From Atopsyche davidsoni (taxonomy: Eukaryota; Arthropoda; Insecta; Trichoptera; Hydrobiosidae), in assembly GCA_022113835.1 (NCBI GenBank), contig JAILWY010000023.1, forward strand, positions 14,444,001 through 14,508,000: a DNA stretch of 64,000 bases. The letters are read 5' to 3'. The notes under the pieces were generated by a model that saw nothing but the letters and a program-made list of their open reading frames with translations, was not told where the DNA came from and did not search any database. Position numbers and translations under genes: made by a program. Shown here piece by piece: positions 22,250 to 35,318 of this stretch; within the stretch, counting starts at the first letter, position 1, and every line of letters begins with the position of its first letter.

Positions 22250-25200
22250 GAAAATACAATCACTTCTCACAACTCCAGAAAATTTACTGTAGTGGGGTTT
22301 ATCAATATATTTGAATTGAAAAACAAATAAAATTAATCAGTCCTATAAAAGTATTTAATAAATATAATATGCTTTGAAAATTATAAATAAATACAAGCGA
22401 AAAACGAGACTACTGATTTTCATCTCTGAGATAGCGAGGGCTCTTTCCCTATAAGCGCAACATTATTATAAGTAGCTTTGTCGGACATTTGAATAATTGA
22501 GTACTAAAGAAATAATGTGCAACGCATAAAACTAAATTATTTATATATGTTCTAGTCCTATATACGATTAATATAGTATGGTGAGTTCATATTAATTAGT
22601 TTGACACATATTCGCGGTTTGCAATCCGCATGTTTTTAAAAATATAATGATATTGCACTCTGTGGAGGAGGTATTGCATAATTCGTTGAATCAAGACAGG
22701 TTTTTTTTGCGATCCCGCAGATGGTATCGTAAAAATAAAAATTAACATGGACGATTATATAATATATTATTTGCAGAAGAGATATCGATTTATATTGTCT
22801 GCGATTCTAAGGTCTTTCAAAATAGAAAAAATATTCCCATAGAACTCGTTTATGTGTTTTTTTTTATATCTAATTTTTGCAGAATCGGATGTGTAATCTA
22901 CAAAGCCAAATGTCAAGGTATCAACATAAAATGGAAGATATATACATTTTTTTATATATATAATATTATTGTGAGCTTTTACATTTACAAAATCATACCT
23001 TCATTTAAATATTCCCAAATATTTTAAATATATTTATATCCTTAGTTTTTGAAGGCTACTCGTTTGTTATATCAATGTGATATATTTATAGGTGATTGGT
23101 TTTTTTTATTTTTATAGTATATGTCTGTAAACAGTTTGAATGATTGTTTCGGATATAATACTATAATGGTGATTACCAATCAACCAAATAACTTAAATCT
23201 TACACGCTATTCACTCTGATAAGTACTTATCTGCGTGCATTGATGCGTTGTACGTTGTTAGACGAAACGGACCAGCTTATAATAAATACCTGGTACCAAA
23301 TTATTTTTACTAGCCTTTTTTGTATTTTTTTATTATTTATCTACGTGCGTTGATACGCTGTGTATCGAAAGATAGACAATCAATCGGGATTAACAGTTTT
23401 TTTTTAACAATAATTAAACGGTTTTAAAAATAAATTAAAAAAGGGTTCACTGCATATGCGCCCACCCATGTATTTCACTGGCCTGTTTCGTGTTTTAAAA
23501 ATCCTAAACGATGTTAGTTTCTGAATAAAAAAGTTACCCTAATTCGACAGGTGCAAATTGATGAATTGGTATTCCGTGCACGACTCGGTGACTGCATGCC
23601 TCGACCTGGTTCTAGCCCAGCTGGGGTCACCCAGCGTGCACCTGTGGATCATGCACACCGTTGATATTCTGTTAGATAATGTTATTGTTACCTGGAATAT
23701 TCTGTTGATGAAGCGAACGCGATCCGACCTGTATTGTGTTTATATCTAAACACATCAATGCATCAGTGAGATTTATACATATTTTTATACACACGGTGTT
23801 TTAATTCTGGCGAGGCTCAATAAAACAGACATCCATTATCTATTATATTTTTAATTGTTAAAATACTTCATTTCAACATTTTGATACAATATTTTATTCT
23901 ATAAAGTTTTTATCCATTATTTATCAAAAAAGAACTCGTAACATTTGGTTTAAAATATGAAATAATCAATCCTATTCAAGATGCTAAAGTAGAACAAGTA
24001 AATTTTCGAAACGTACTAACAAAGATCGTGAATTATAGACCAGACTTTCAATATTAAATTTCTTATTCGTGAAACACATCTATCATTAAGCGCACGGAAA
24101 TAACACGACATAAACATTTGTAACCTAAATTTTAACCTTTTAATAATCATGAAAAAATATATAAGTAGTGAAAATGTTTGCCTGGATCTATTTTATATTT
24201 ATTTTGAATAAATTGTGTTTTATTAGTAATAAAAATACTAAATATTTCTTGTCAACATTAATATTACAGTGAAAATAAAAATGCTTCTAAAAAGGCTATA
24301 AAATAAAACTAAACTATTAAGGAGTTTTGTTATTTCGGTGCTATTCTCATTAGTTAACGAGGTATACTATGACTTTTAAGATGCCTGTATCTTCGCAATA
24401 TTGCACGAGACTATTCTTAATTATGCTTTGTATCCAAAATTGAATAATTTCTGGCATTCAAGATATTTTAACATTATTGCAACGATGGCCTCGAAAGCGA
24501 AAACAGCCATGGAAGAACATTCGGATTATTTCCCATCGACGATCTCACAATCAGGAAAGCCTTCTAACTTATTCACATAAACGCCCTTGATCGTGTATTT
24601 CAGCTGCAACTGGGTTGCTAATTAATGGATTTACTTGCCTGATTATCGGACACGTAGTCGTGTATTTTATTTGTAATGTTGCTAAACAAAAAGTAATGTT
24701 CATTCATAAAATACAACACGATAATTCATCAATTAAAAATGATATTTAAATGTTGATTGTAACCAGCATCCACTCGATAATCCTTCGGTATTTTAAGGCA
24801 TTCATCATAATTATTCATTCGTTCTTAAAACAACATATTCAATAGCAAATAAAGCGTACAGTATTTAACATTGAAGGTATTTAAGACAAAATAAATTATT
24901 TCACAGTGTTTGGTATAGTTAAGGAAGTAAATTAAAAGTTACGTATGTTTTTTTTAATTACAGTGTGAGACTAAAACACTACTGTACCATATGGTATTTG
25001 TTAACACCCATTTTTTTAACATCCCACCATACTTAATTATATAACATATAAACGTGATATACCTTAGTAAAAAAAAAAAACAATCAATTTAGGTACGATT
25101 TTATAAAAAGAAAACTCTTCATAATCTATAAAAATAAATAATATGCACTTGACAGTTGTACACAGTGAGTTTATTTTGACATGCATTTATGTAATATAAT

Positions 25201-25800
25201 ATAAACTAAACAACTATTATAAACCGTGTTTATTTCTTAATAACGTTTTATTTTTAAGACTAAGAATGAAAATGTCATAATATTTTCGGCTAGATACATC
25301 GCTTAACATTTTTTTTATATTTTCTGAAATAATATAATTTAAAAAAATTACAATGCAGCTTCATCTATCTGCGGCTCTCGAGCCTTTCGGAGTGAAGCAC
25401 TTTAGACACTCTCCAAGTGACCTTGAAAATAATAAAAAAAATTCTACGAACTTTCAAGAGCACCGTTAATAATTCTACTGGGTTTTCCGTGTTGCAATCA
25501 AACAATACTAAACAAAAAAAAAAAAAACTTAATCTATGCATCTAATTCCAATAGAAGTATCATAAATACTCAATTACTTTTGTATTTCGTGTTGATAAGG
25601 ATGTAATATTTAATTCGGTTAACAACAGGTTTAAATCCTTGGCCCGCATTGTTTGTTTCATTGCAGGAAATGGCGTCACTAATTTGTCGTGTATTCTATT
25701 GATATGTGCAGACAAATGCACCAATGTATTGTGCCATTTTATTTGCATTTTTATGCTTGTATATAGTACATATGCATATATATATTTTTTTAAATAAAAA
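22250..25800. other. AT-rich DNA without recognisable genes
   Basis: Only short, low-quality open frames are present. A weak duplication is seen near 23,228-23,370 (TATCTGCGTGCATTGATGCG against TATCTACGTGCGTTGATACG), and the E-box pair is listed separately. Confidence 0.6.
23547..23645. promoter_or_regulatory. Inverted pair of extended E-boxes
   Basis: ACAGGTGCA at 23547-23555 and TGCACCTGT at 23637-23645 are exact reverse complements 81 bases apart. They flank a local GC-richer block in AT-rich DNA. Snail/Zeb or proneural bHLH factors bind such cores. Confidence 0.3.
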
Positions 25801-25805
25801 TTTTC

Positions 25806-25937
25806 AATGATTAAGTACATTTTTTCAGATATTGAAGATTGATTAAAAAAAACTCTCAGAAAAATATCATCGTGATTTTGTGTGCAAGTATTTTTCATCT
25901 GAACTATTTTATATCTGAAAAAATGTACTTAATCATT
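25806..25937. repeat. Foldback element with perfect 25-bp arms
   Basis: 25806-25830 and 25913-25937 are perfect reverse complements. The loop contains CTCTCAGAAAAATATCATCG, which recurs with two changes in the neighbouring palindrome at about 25998. The two elements are therefore related and sit side by side. Confidence 0.85.
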
Positions 25938-25940
25938 ATC

Positions 25941-26150
25941 ATATTACTAATATGATTAGGCACATTAGTGCATACATAGAAGATGATTCAAAGAAACTCT
26001 CAGAAAAATATAATCGGGATTTGTGTGGGATTTGAACCCACATCCCCTGGTTTACATGACCGGTGTACTAACCCTTGTACTAAAAATAATATATTATTCA
26101 AATCATCTTCTATGTATGAACTAATGTGCCTAATCATATTAGTAATAATA
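25941..26150. repeat. Large palindrome with arms of about 50 bp and a tRNA-like loop
   Basis: The left arm, about 25941-25992, and the right arm, about 26097-26150, are complementary over about 50 bp with a few differences. The core string is TATGATTAGGCACATTAGT. The loop of about 100 bp carries a tRNA-like sequence on the minus strand. It follows the smaller palindrome at 25806-25937 directly. Confidence 0.85.
26015..26092 (-). pseudogene. tRNA-like sequence (tRNA-Thr-like, degenerate)
   Basis: On the minus strand a good T arm is seen (TGTGGG-TTCAAAT-CCCACA), preceded by an anticodon-like arm with GGT-CATGTAA-ACC, whose loop would carry TGT (Thr). A weak A-box-like stretch lies upstream. 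The D arm and acceptor stem are not convincing. It is best read as a tRNA-derived SINE head or tRNA pseudogene caught inside the palindrome, not as a working tRNA. Confidence 0.55.
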
Positions 26151-26592
26151 TAATAAACCCGTAATGGGTAATAAATACGCATCTGATTGACGTTAATCAA
26201 AAAATAGACATAATCATTATCAATCAATAAAACCTGTATAGGAAAAAACGTACTTCCTGTGAGACGGTTTTCACAAAAATCAATAATATATTTAACAAGT
26301 GCGTGTATTGGCTTAATTAAATAATATCCAGATCGGATTTTAATGCTTCACTCAGTACTTTGGGTTAAAAGTCTAGTATTGCAAGTCACATTAAAATTTT
26401 CAATGGAACACGTGGATCAAAAATCTGCTAGTAACCGCGCTAACATCTAGACGACGAGGCAGTTTTTTTTTTTTAATGCTCCTCTCGCTCCAACCGCATT
26501 CTCTTGTGTGTCTAATTCTGCCGCCCGTTGTCTTCTAGAGTCTAGATTCTGAGGCCAAAAAAATTCCAAGTATCCGGGCAGCTCGAGAGTAA

Positions 26593-26780
26593 AAGTTGAC
26601 CGCGATAGCCGAATGGTGCTTCGACTAAATTGACATAACGGTACGCGGTTCGACTGCCGGTAGGGACTACGCTAACGGAGCAGCTCGGGCCTGCCTAGAT
26701 ATCTACGGCGAAGGAATATTGACCCGGATCCACGGCCGCCATGAATTACCACATCGTCGTGTAATAACACCGGTTTCTCG
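26593..26780 (+). mobile_element. tRNA-derived SINE-like sequence
   Basis: An A box (TAGCCGAATGG, 26606-26616) and a B box (GGTTCGACTGC, 26647-26657) are spaced as in tRNA genes. They are followed by a GC-rich body of about 100 bp quite unlike the surrounding AT-rich DNA. No intact cloverleaf is present. The 3' end is not clear; an A-rich run occurs near 26850. No target duplication was found. Confidence 0.5.
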
Positions 26781-26988
26781 TGTGTTGAGCCCTCTCATTT
26801 TATTTTAAAATCACCTGAAAAATATTTTCTTATATCACCTTCGATGCAATTATAAAAAAAAAACACTCTCAAATAAGCATAGGCTATTCGCAGAACAGCT
26901 GACCTGGTTGCGGCAGAAAATTTTAGTATGCCTGTGTGGGGGACAGATGACTATCTGAAGTTCCCTAAAACGACTAGATGGATCATAT

Positions 26989-27035
26989 AAAAAAAAAAAA
27001 AACACTTATGAGACTTCAGTGTTTTTTTTTTTTTT
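26989..27035. repeat. A-run/T-run hairpin
   Basis: A long A run ending in AACACT and AGTGTT followed by a long T run form an 18-bp stem around an 11-base loop. A small foldback or slippage-prone site. Confidence 0.8.
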
Positions 27036-27795
27036 TTTTAAATAAATAGCTTTTATTCACACTTCGTCTCACACAGCTTACTATAAATTGCATGTTAAGA
27101 TTCCTAACTCAGTTTGTTCTTGTAGGTATATATAATTTTTATAAAATGTATGTAAAATATTTACCGGCAGTTATTGCATAAAAGTATGTAATCTGTATAA
27201 AAGTAAAAACACCAAATTTATGCGAATTAAAGTAATCTTGTTTACTATGCGCGCATTATTTTAATTTTATTAATAATTCAGTGAGAATGGACGTTTACAA
27301 AAGTAAAGCAGCTTAGCAACTCAATTATTTTACTATAAATATGGCAACGGCGAATCGCCGTATTTTTGTAACAAATAAAAATATTACAACGCATTGTGAA
27401 ATAGTTACACGTGAATACGAAAAGCAAGCGTTTCGCAGTTCGCTTTGCATCTGACTTCATAATTATATGGTTTTATCCAATACCGCTATGGCGAATCGTG
27501 GTTATTTAATCGTGTATAGACAACGCTGTGTGTTAATAAACAAATTAAGATGATTTTTAATTCATTGTTACGACACTGGATTGAAACAATCGCGAGTGTT
27601 TTTCCATTGCTTCTCGTCATAAATTAAAAGCGTAAAATGTGAAAAGTGAATGGACTGAGTTTCTTGTTGTGAAAACTTGAGACTCGCTTGCAAAACTACA
27701 CCTGACATTTTGAAGATATTATTAATTACTAAAATGTTCATCTTGAGATAGTAAGTAGAATAATTATATTTATTTATAAACTGTCACTAGTAATG

Positions 27796-27888
27796 CGGCC
27801 GAATTAGTGAGACTAACTCAGGATGGGAATATATTCGATGAAATTGTCACTAACCTTCTTTGAAGAGAGGCACCAGAAGAAGATGATA
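27796..27888 (+). repeat. Dispersed repeat family, second copy
   Basis: It contains GGCCGAATTAGTGAGACTAA, CTCAGGATGGGAATATATTC and GAAATTGTCACTAACC, then GAAGAGAGGCACCAGAAG. It is the same family as 41925-42045. Confidence 0.6.
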
Positions 27889-30325
27889 AACTGTTTTTGA
27901 TTATGTTAACGTATCGCTTGTGTATCATATACATGTTATGTATCACCTTTAGATCATTTGAATCCACCTCTCTTTTAGGGATTTTAGCAAGCTGTCAAAT
28001 ATTTATGTTATTACATAAAGAAAATATTTTCAAACGCAAGTTTAACTTGTTTGCCCCGTACTTCATCATATAAATACAGAAGATATATCAAACCGACTAC
28101 AGCTAATGCTTGCTTATCCCTCTGAATGCTTCTTATTGCTTGCCCACCTGCTTCTTTCCTTGTACTCATAAATAACACTGCATTTACTTGTTTTAATATT
28201 ATCTAAGTCTCTCACTCGCTTCGTAAATCGCCTTACCGTTGAGCATATATAGAAAAATACATAATTTATAAATTTATACACTATTTCAAATTCTGGTTTA
28301 CTTTTTATATGTCATGACTCAAAATGACGTGCCAAAGAGCATTTATTTTATGAGGCTTATTAGTCCAAAGGTAGGGACTTGCATCGAGAATCTATGAGAC
28401 AGTGACAATTGCGGTCGGTGCGGCTTTTTATGCATGCGTAAGTGTGTGGCTTATTTGTTAGCATGATCAAGCTTGAATCATAGTTATTTCAACTGTATAA
28501 GAATTGTGAATTCCCCAAGCCCAAAGAGAAGGAAAATCGATATTTTTCAGTTTTTCTGTTTATGTTTTACACTGCAGAAATCTGTGTTGTAAATTTAACA
28601 TTTCTACAGAATTTTTCTCAGAACTAAACTTGGGTTGTTGGGTCAAGGTACTCAACAACCCTACTAGGAAGTATTTTTTTTTAAATGAAAAAAAGATGCA
28701 CCGACACTCACAACGTCAATATAAATTGTCTTCGATCAAATTGAAATAGGCGTATATTGAATTTATCAGTTTGGGATTAAATGTTTACAGCGGGCATCGA
28801 ACATGAAACTTTTTGCTGAGCTAACGAGCCAACCAATTGTTTTTCTTGTTAAATACTCTACTTGTAACAAGTGGAGGTTGAAACAAGTACAGTGTCGAAT
28901 TAATATAAATTTGTTTTGAACGCACAGCACCAATGTTAATGACAAGTGATTAAATCGAGCGTTACAAGTTAAGGTCAAAGTCGTATATCGGAAACAAAGA
29001 ATGTAATAAATAGATAAGTAAGATTACTTAACTGGTCATCGATCGATTTAAATCTTGTAACGTATATCAAACTACAGAGGTTTGTTTCTTAATTTTCATA
29101 TTTTAGTAACTGAGCGAATGCGTAAAACGTAGAGGATTTTTTTTGTCCGTAATCAAAATTTCCCGAGGATTGAAAAATCGCCTAAACAACTTGTTAATTA
29201 AAACAGACATGCTTAACAAGATAAATAATGTCTAGTTTATATTGTAGGAAATTTATTGACGCATCGGTCCATTGCGTATAAATAACTTATGTGAATAGGT
29301 ATTTCTCATTACGTTAATGAAAACACCGTGAATATTTAAAAGCAATCCGGACAACAAAAGTCTGTGTTTTGTAGTTCTTGTAAACTTGTAGTTTTGTCAA
29401 ATAATACTGTTTTATTATACAATAAATCCACGGTTGAAGAATCAAAATATATTTGCAGTTTCTTGCAAAGCGATAAAAACAGAGACACCGTACTTAAAAT
29501 AGATTGCGTGTTAGGTGAGTACAAATCCGAATAATCTATGTTATAATATAAATTAATATAATAGTTTACATTTGCTGTTCGTGGTTTCTTATCGTCGGTT
29601 GGAATGATTTTGTATTTGTCGAAATTGAATAATTGCATACAATTTTCTCATAAGGCTTGAACCTCCGTGGCATGAGAACTACTGTGGAATTTTCCAATCA
29701 CATTTTCTGTTACCTGCCAGGTAGTTAATTGCTGAGCTCTGGCAACCAATGCAGGTATGTGCTTACAATTTAAAAGGTATCTTATTTTTAAACGTTAAAG
29801 ACTTAGAATAAACAATTAATACAAATACATATGTTATATCGTTTATTCTTGTTTTTATTTATTCCATTCCAGTGTTTCGACCACTTTACTATCACGTCTG
29901 AAAGAAACTTTGGTCAACAATATTTGAGTTATCGATTAGATGAGATAGATAGATATTGTATGAAACTTTGAGGGTGAAGGTAATACCTGTAATTATTAAT
30001 AATATTTTGTATGGTTGTATAAACTCATATACTGCTTTTATTAAAGCTTTTAAATTTTAAATAAATAGACTTGATGTTATAACACGATGGCTTACATTAG
30101 ACCTTACATTACGTCTAAAGTAAAATATGTTTCAATGACGTCATAGGCCGCTTTTCGCAAAGTCTGTATGAGTTTCTCCAAACAAGACAGTTTGACGTGT
30201 TTCGTAGAACGTCTATAAGATGTCAGACTTTTATTTTACCGTTCGGAGTCGTCGAAAATAGGAACTCGTTTCTCGAAATATTCATATCGCTTAGCATACA
30301 ATGGGCCGCCCCCGCAAGTCAAGGG

Positions 30326-30560
30326 CCGGCGCGTCTCGCGTCTGAGAGCCGCAGTACTCTCCGAGCTGATGGACACCTTCTCACTCCATTATCACCAGCA
30401 TCACCATCATCATCCCACCTGGTGGATGAAAGCGTCTCCCCTGCAAGGCAAGACCCGGCGCGTCTCGCGTCTGCGAGGAGCCGTGAACTTCTCCGAGCTG
30501 ATAACCAATTTTTCCTTCCGATATCACCGACCTCATCATCGTCTCATAATCCGATCTGAT
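30326..30560 (+). repeat. Two-copy 129-bp tandem repeat that keeps an open reading frame
   Basis: CCGGCGCGTCTCGCGTCTG starts at 30326 and, nearly unchanged, at 30455. The spacing of 129 bp equals 43 codons. In one plus-strand frame both copies translate to a similar peptide (PARLASxxSRxxLRAD then SPxSxSSH). The plus frame is open from about 30197 to 30559. The minus strand also has an open frame (30381-30602). I recognise no protein. It could be a fragment of a repetitive coding exon, or simply a GC-rich minisatellite. Confidence 0.6.
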
Positions 30561-33500
30561 GGATGAAAACCTCGCCCGAATAAAATTCCAGATTTTTGCC
30601 AAAAGTCAAACGCTTGACTTTGCATCTATAAAACAAAAAGGCTCTTCGTGTTGTTATATACTTTTAGTTTGCATTGTTACCTTGTTGGTGAAGACCGTCT
30701 GAGAGTCTGTCTATTATATCTTGATATGACAATTAATTGAAATAACGCCTTTTTCGTTTGGTCACTTTTGATTTTAGATAACGTTACACTGTAACCTAAA
30801 AATCAGAACCTCAAATTCTTAGCAGCTAAGTAAAAAAAAAACTACCTCACGCGGAAAGTTCAGCAATAGCACCATATATCATCGTGAAAAAAAAAATCAT
30901 GTCTATAAAGAGTTAAAAACTCTTGTGAAAAGATCTACTTGTAAAAATATCCATAATACCAATTACCGCAAATTTTAGGCTTGGTGAATTTTTTTTTGTT
31001 TAAGGCTTGGCTCATTGATTGAAAGTTCATAATCCCAAATTTAAATGCTATTTATCACGATAACTTTAACCTTTTCACTCGGAACGAATCGCATCACACG
31101 AAATGCGAATTAAGAAAGATTTTTTTCAATATATCACCCAAAGATGATATAACTTGCGTTGTGAGAAGATACACTGTTGCAAAATGTATTCGCCTCGTGG
31201 TTAACGTAATAACTTATAGACCGTTGGGTCTAGGTGCACGTCTAAACATAAGGGTACTTTTAGACACCTGCTTATGTGGTGAGTGGTAGTACATGGTGGT
31301 TTCGTACGTATTTTACTGTTAGAAATGCAATGAACTTAAAAATAATATAAACATTGTAACAAAGCATAAATTGTTATCATTAATGTCCACCAATCACATA
31401 GCACCATTAGGCTACGAGTACTACAATATAAATACCTCTGTCGCGCTTTGAGCTCTGAGCCGTATCAAGAATATATAAATTGATTTAAAGATAAATAATT
31501 AACTTTTAAAAAACGTCATGCTATTTATTTATGAATTAACCAAAACGCTTCCATAACTTTTATTATATAAAGTTATCAATATAAAACTCATTCACCATAC
31601 GTGATTTTAAAATAAAACAATTTAAAATTTATGGTACTGTATGGTATAGGATAATATTTTTTTTGATAATGATTCTGATTTTATTTCACATGTAACTTCC
31701 TATCAAACACCAAAGAATTTTTTTTTAATCCAAAAAAATAATTTAATTATTTGTAAATATTTATTTTTACTTTATAATGAGGTGGTCGATGATCAGGAAC
31801 CACAGATTTTTTATTTTTTTTTGTAAACCATACCATCAAGCGCAGGTCGAAGGGAGGACACGGTGGCTGATGTTGTCAGGTTGATCAATGATTAAGTTAC
31901 TGCCGAATGGGCAGTCTCCCAGTCCGCCCCTGGGCAGTCCACTAATAGAATTAGTACGACTGCCTCAGTGTCCAGCCCTTCCGGATATTCAATTGTGCTC
32001 ATTAACCGCGCTGTCGCTGATCAGGGCTGGACCGGAAACCCAAAAATCCTACATTCATTCAATTTGCATTGATTTTTTTAAACTCCATCTTGAGTATATA
32101 TTAATTTACGCTATTTAAAATTGTTTCTTTCAAAAAAAAGTTATGGCATTATTCTGTGCGTATTACTTCAGATTTCAATGGAGGAGGTAGTCAACGAGGC
32201 TCCTGTATATTTTTTAAATTATATTCATGGTCATTTTCAGATTGGGCATACCCTGGATATCATGAGATGTGGACTTCTTTGAGTTATTTCTTTTAATTAA
32301 TGCTTAAAAGTGATCTGACTCCTTTTCCAGCGTAAAATCCTTGGTCGTTTATTGAGTTAATTGTTTTTGTGACGACTTTTCCAGTATTATTCGTTAATAG
32401 AATCACAAAACTTACATATGGACTCGCTGCATATACGTCCCAACATATGGACACTGATGATCAAATAAGTACCTAGAATTAATTCAATTTAACTTCAGCA
32501 GCTGCAAGATTGAATATACCCGGAGAGGTGCGCTTATAATCAACAGTAATAAAATAATCATCGTCCGAATAAACTGAACGATGATTCTACAAATCATGTT
32601 ATTTTGAATTTTTTTTTTATGTTGTTTTAAACACTGCCTTTTGCTCGGTTATTAACAACGTATTTTTTTGATGTCTATTCAATATTGTACCTTGTTCATA
32701 ATGCAGGAGAAGAGTCTCCTGACTCCGTCCCTGAGCATCTTCACACCGTTGACTGTTCAATCTTCATCACTGACTACATCCTCGCTCAGGGCCGGCTCAG
32801 TTTATAAACTACTAATAAAATAAACACCAGCACACATAAAGTGTTATATACTAGTTAGGTAGATAAGCATTAAGCATGTATTTTGTTCTCGCAACGACAT
32901 TGACAACATTATACCCAAAATTCTATATATATGTTATTTTGATTTGTTTTTATTCTCCCCTCTTCAATATTATTAATTACTCTAATATTGTGGGCTATCT
33001 TGCATAATTTACGTAGTATTTTATCAGTAATTTTTCCTGTAAAATGAATAAATTATAAAAGTATACTGGAACTTGTACTGCTCGCAAAAAATCAGTATCT
33101 TGTCTTATAAGCAATTCAAATACATGAGATATATTTTTTTACTTATTTTTATACTGCAGTCAAGCCGATTATTGTGACTTTCTGTCAAAAATATTTATAA
33201 TAAGTTGATAATAATTAAGTTGAATGGATATACGTGGACAATGCAAATAATTTCATTTTATTAAACATCTGTACCAGAAGTTCTTCTAGAAGGCAAATAA
33301 TAAAAGATATTGCTTTTAGATGTCTCATTGTTCTTGCAACGTGAATTGTTTTAATTTTTGCAACAGCAAAGAAATCAATTACAATCAATTAAATAAGAAT
33401 GAATGCCATTTCTCGAGATAAAAATAAAGGTTTTTTTATGGTGTTTCTTTTTCGTTTTGTCTCTCAATTTCTTTTTTTTATAGAGTTATACAAAGTGCTC

Positions 33501-34839
33501 TTTTATAAAGACCCGTTGTACTTATTGGCTTTATCCGAATCATGAACTGCACAGATTTTTGCTTGCTTGGATTCGTGCAATACTGAGAATTGTTTATCAA
33601 AAATTCAGTCCAGAAAACAAAGTAATTTTAATTTGAATATAAACTACATTAAAATTATGAAATCTTATAATTATAGCAATTTTCTAAACTTGGTTTAGAA
33701 AATCGTGGTTTAAGTTTTTATTTTTTGACTATTAAATTTTTACACCTGGGAGTTTATAAAACTATTAAATAAATACGGGGTATGACGAGACTATAACGAG
33801 AATAAACCATAGTTAACGTAGACGTAGTTAAGCAGAAGATTTTATAAAATGGTATGACGTCAATAGTTTACGTAAACATGCCGTAATTAATAACTGCATT
33901 ATTTGATAATAGCTTACGATTGGTTTGATATTTAAAATAATATTTGTGATAAGGGTAATTGTTTCCGTGTCCGTTACAATGTCCAACATTCAGAGTAATG
34001 AGTATAAATTATTGCAAAATCAAATAAGACTTTTATTATTTGACACAGATATAAATAAATTGAGGTTGGCGACATTAAAAAAATGCTGTCTTTTTTATCA
34101 GGCTGACTCTATTTTTATTTTGTGTTCAGCGAGGCAGTACAGAGAAAATTATAAAAGTGTTTTAGGCATATTATTTATATTATTACGCTGGAAAGGTGAA
34201 ATGACTCGACGACCACACAATCAGCGAAGTGGTAGACCATTTCAAAGAATTTTTAAAGAAATATTTATAACTGTTATTGTTAACGATAGCACGAAGGATA
34301 TAAGTATTTTCCAATGAAAATATTCAAGTGGAAATGAAGTAATTTTTTAGGTGAAATTAAAGAACGAAATAAAACCTGGTTAGTTTTTTGTAAACAAACA
34401 TACCTACATATTAACAATTTATTAGGAATATTTGTACTAAGGTGTAATTAATATGACGATAAGATATATTGGTTGTAGATTTGCTCTCGGGTACCTTACC
34501 TACTAAGTTATAAATGAAACCTGTTTGGCTTCTTAAAAACAAGTTTTTAGTAGCGGTCTGTGATATTAAAAAAAACACATTCTGGCCAAGTATTTATAGA
34601 ATTATTTTTGCCGAATGCTTAGTTATGTTCTGGAAAAGAAAAAGAGTATTTTTTTTCAACTAGTATGTAAAGTACTGATAAGTACAGTAAAGTATTGATT
34701 TCGCAGTTTTTCAGTAGATAACAATTTTTTTTTGAGGAAAAAGAGAAACAATTTAATGTTTATTTTATATAGTTATGCTATAAATACGGCTTATACAATG
34801 CTTAGTAACTTAATTAAATAACCAATATTTCAAATATAT

Positions 34840-34962
34840 ACTTGTTATGATGAATTTTGCGACATTGAGAGGAATTGTTTCTCGGGCTATATGGCATGTG
34901 ACAACGTCTTGCTGAGACCACATGTCATCTACACCTATATCTTGCAATTTAGGCCCAATGAA
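34840..34962 (-). pseudogene. Tc1/mariner-type transposase relic
   Basis: Minus-strand translation gives FIGPKLQDIGVDDMWSQQDV followed by VTCHIARETIPLN. This matches the family block around the second catalytic aspartate (FF-P-L...DMWFQQDGATCHTAR) as I know it, with typical decay changes. A stop lies just upstream. The open frame at 34993-35184 upstream (ending in YFSSKMWLVKQ) may belong to the same relic but is too diverged to align. No terminal repeats were found. Confidence 0.75.
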
Positions 34963-35318
34963 CTAGATTGCCATATATATAACCATTAATTGTTATTGCT
35001 TGACCAGCCACATTTTAGAAGAAAAATAGTCCAATGATGCTTCCAGACCAAAATCCGCACTTAACAGTGACCAATTGTAGATTCTATTATCTTTCAATAA
35101 TCGCTCGTAGATTTTCTCGATTAAACGAGAGATGAAAATGAGCCTCAACGAAAAATCCATATGTGTTCGTATCTTGTAGGCCATTTACTCGACATGCTAT
35201 TTTATATATAACTAATACTGTATTTTATATGAACCAATCAAAATAATACAATTTTTCAATTTCAACCCGGGTTTTTAATCAAAATTACTTCTTGCGTAAA
35301 TTTTAAAACACTGTATAT

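Larger units (their letters stand above)
27050..34830. other. AT-rich DNA without recognisable genes
   Basis: Outside the listed repeats I see no gene. 28631-28661 holds a 9-bp hairpin (GGGTTGTTG...CAACAACCC). 30136-30143 is a perfect TGACGTCA just upstream of the 129-bp repeat. 31,850-32,040 is GC-richer with no identifiable product. The plus frame 33925-34317 (130 codons) matches nothing I know and has no supporting splice or promoter evidence. Confidence 0.6.

Noticed and set aside
26647..26657. A functional tRNA gene at the B box
   Set aside because: No acceptor stem or complete cloverleaf could be formed; it is better explained as a tRNA-derived SINE.
29865..29935. Another hammerhead-like string (minus strand GGTCGAAACACTGG near GTTGACC)
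   Set aside because: The GAAAC half and a pairing GACC/GGTC are present, but there is no CTGATGA core in the right place.
33925..34317. A 130-codon plus-strand frame as a gene
   Set aside because: AT-rich codons, no recognised domain, no promoter, splice or poly(A) support, and length within chance for this composition.
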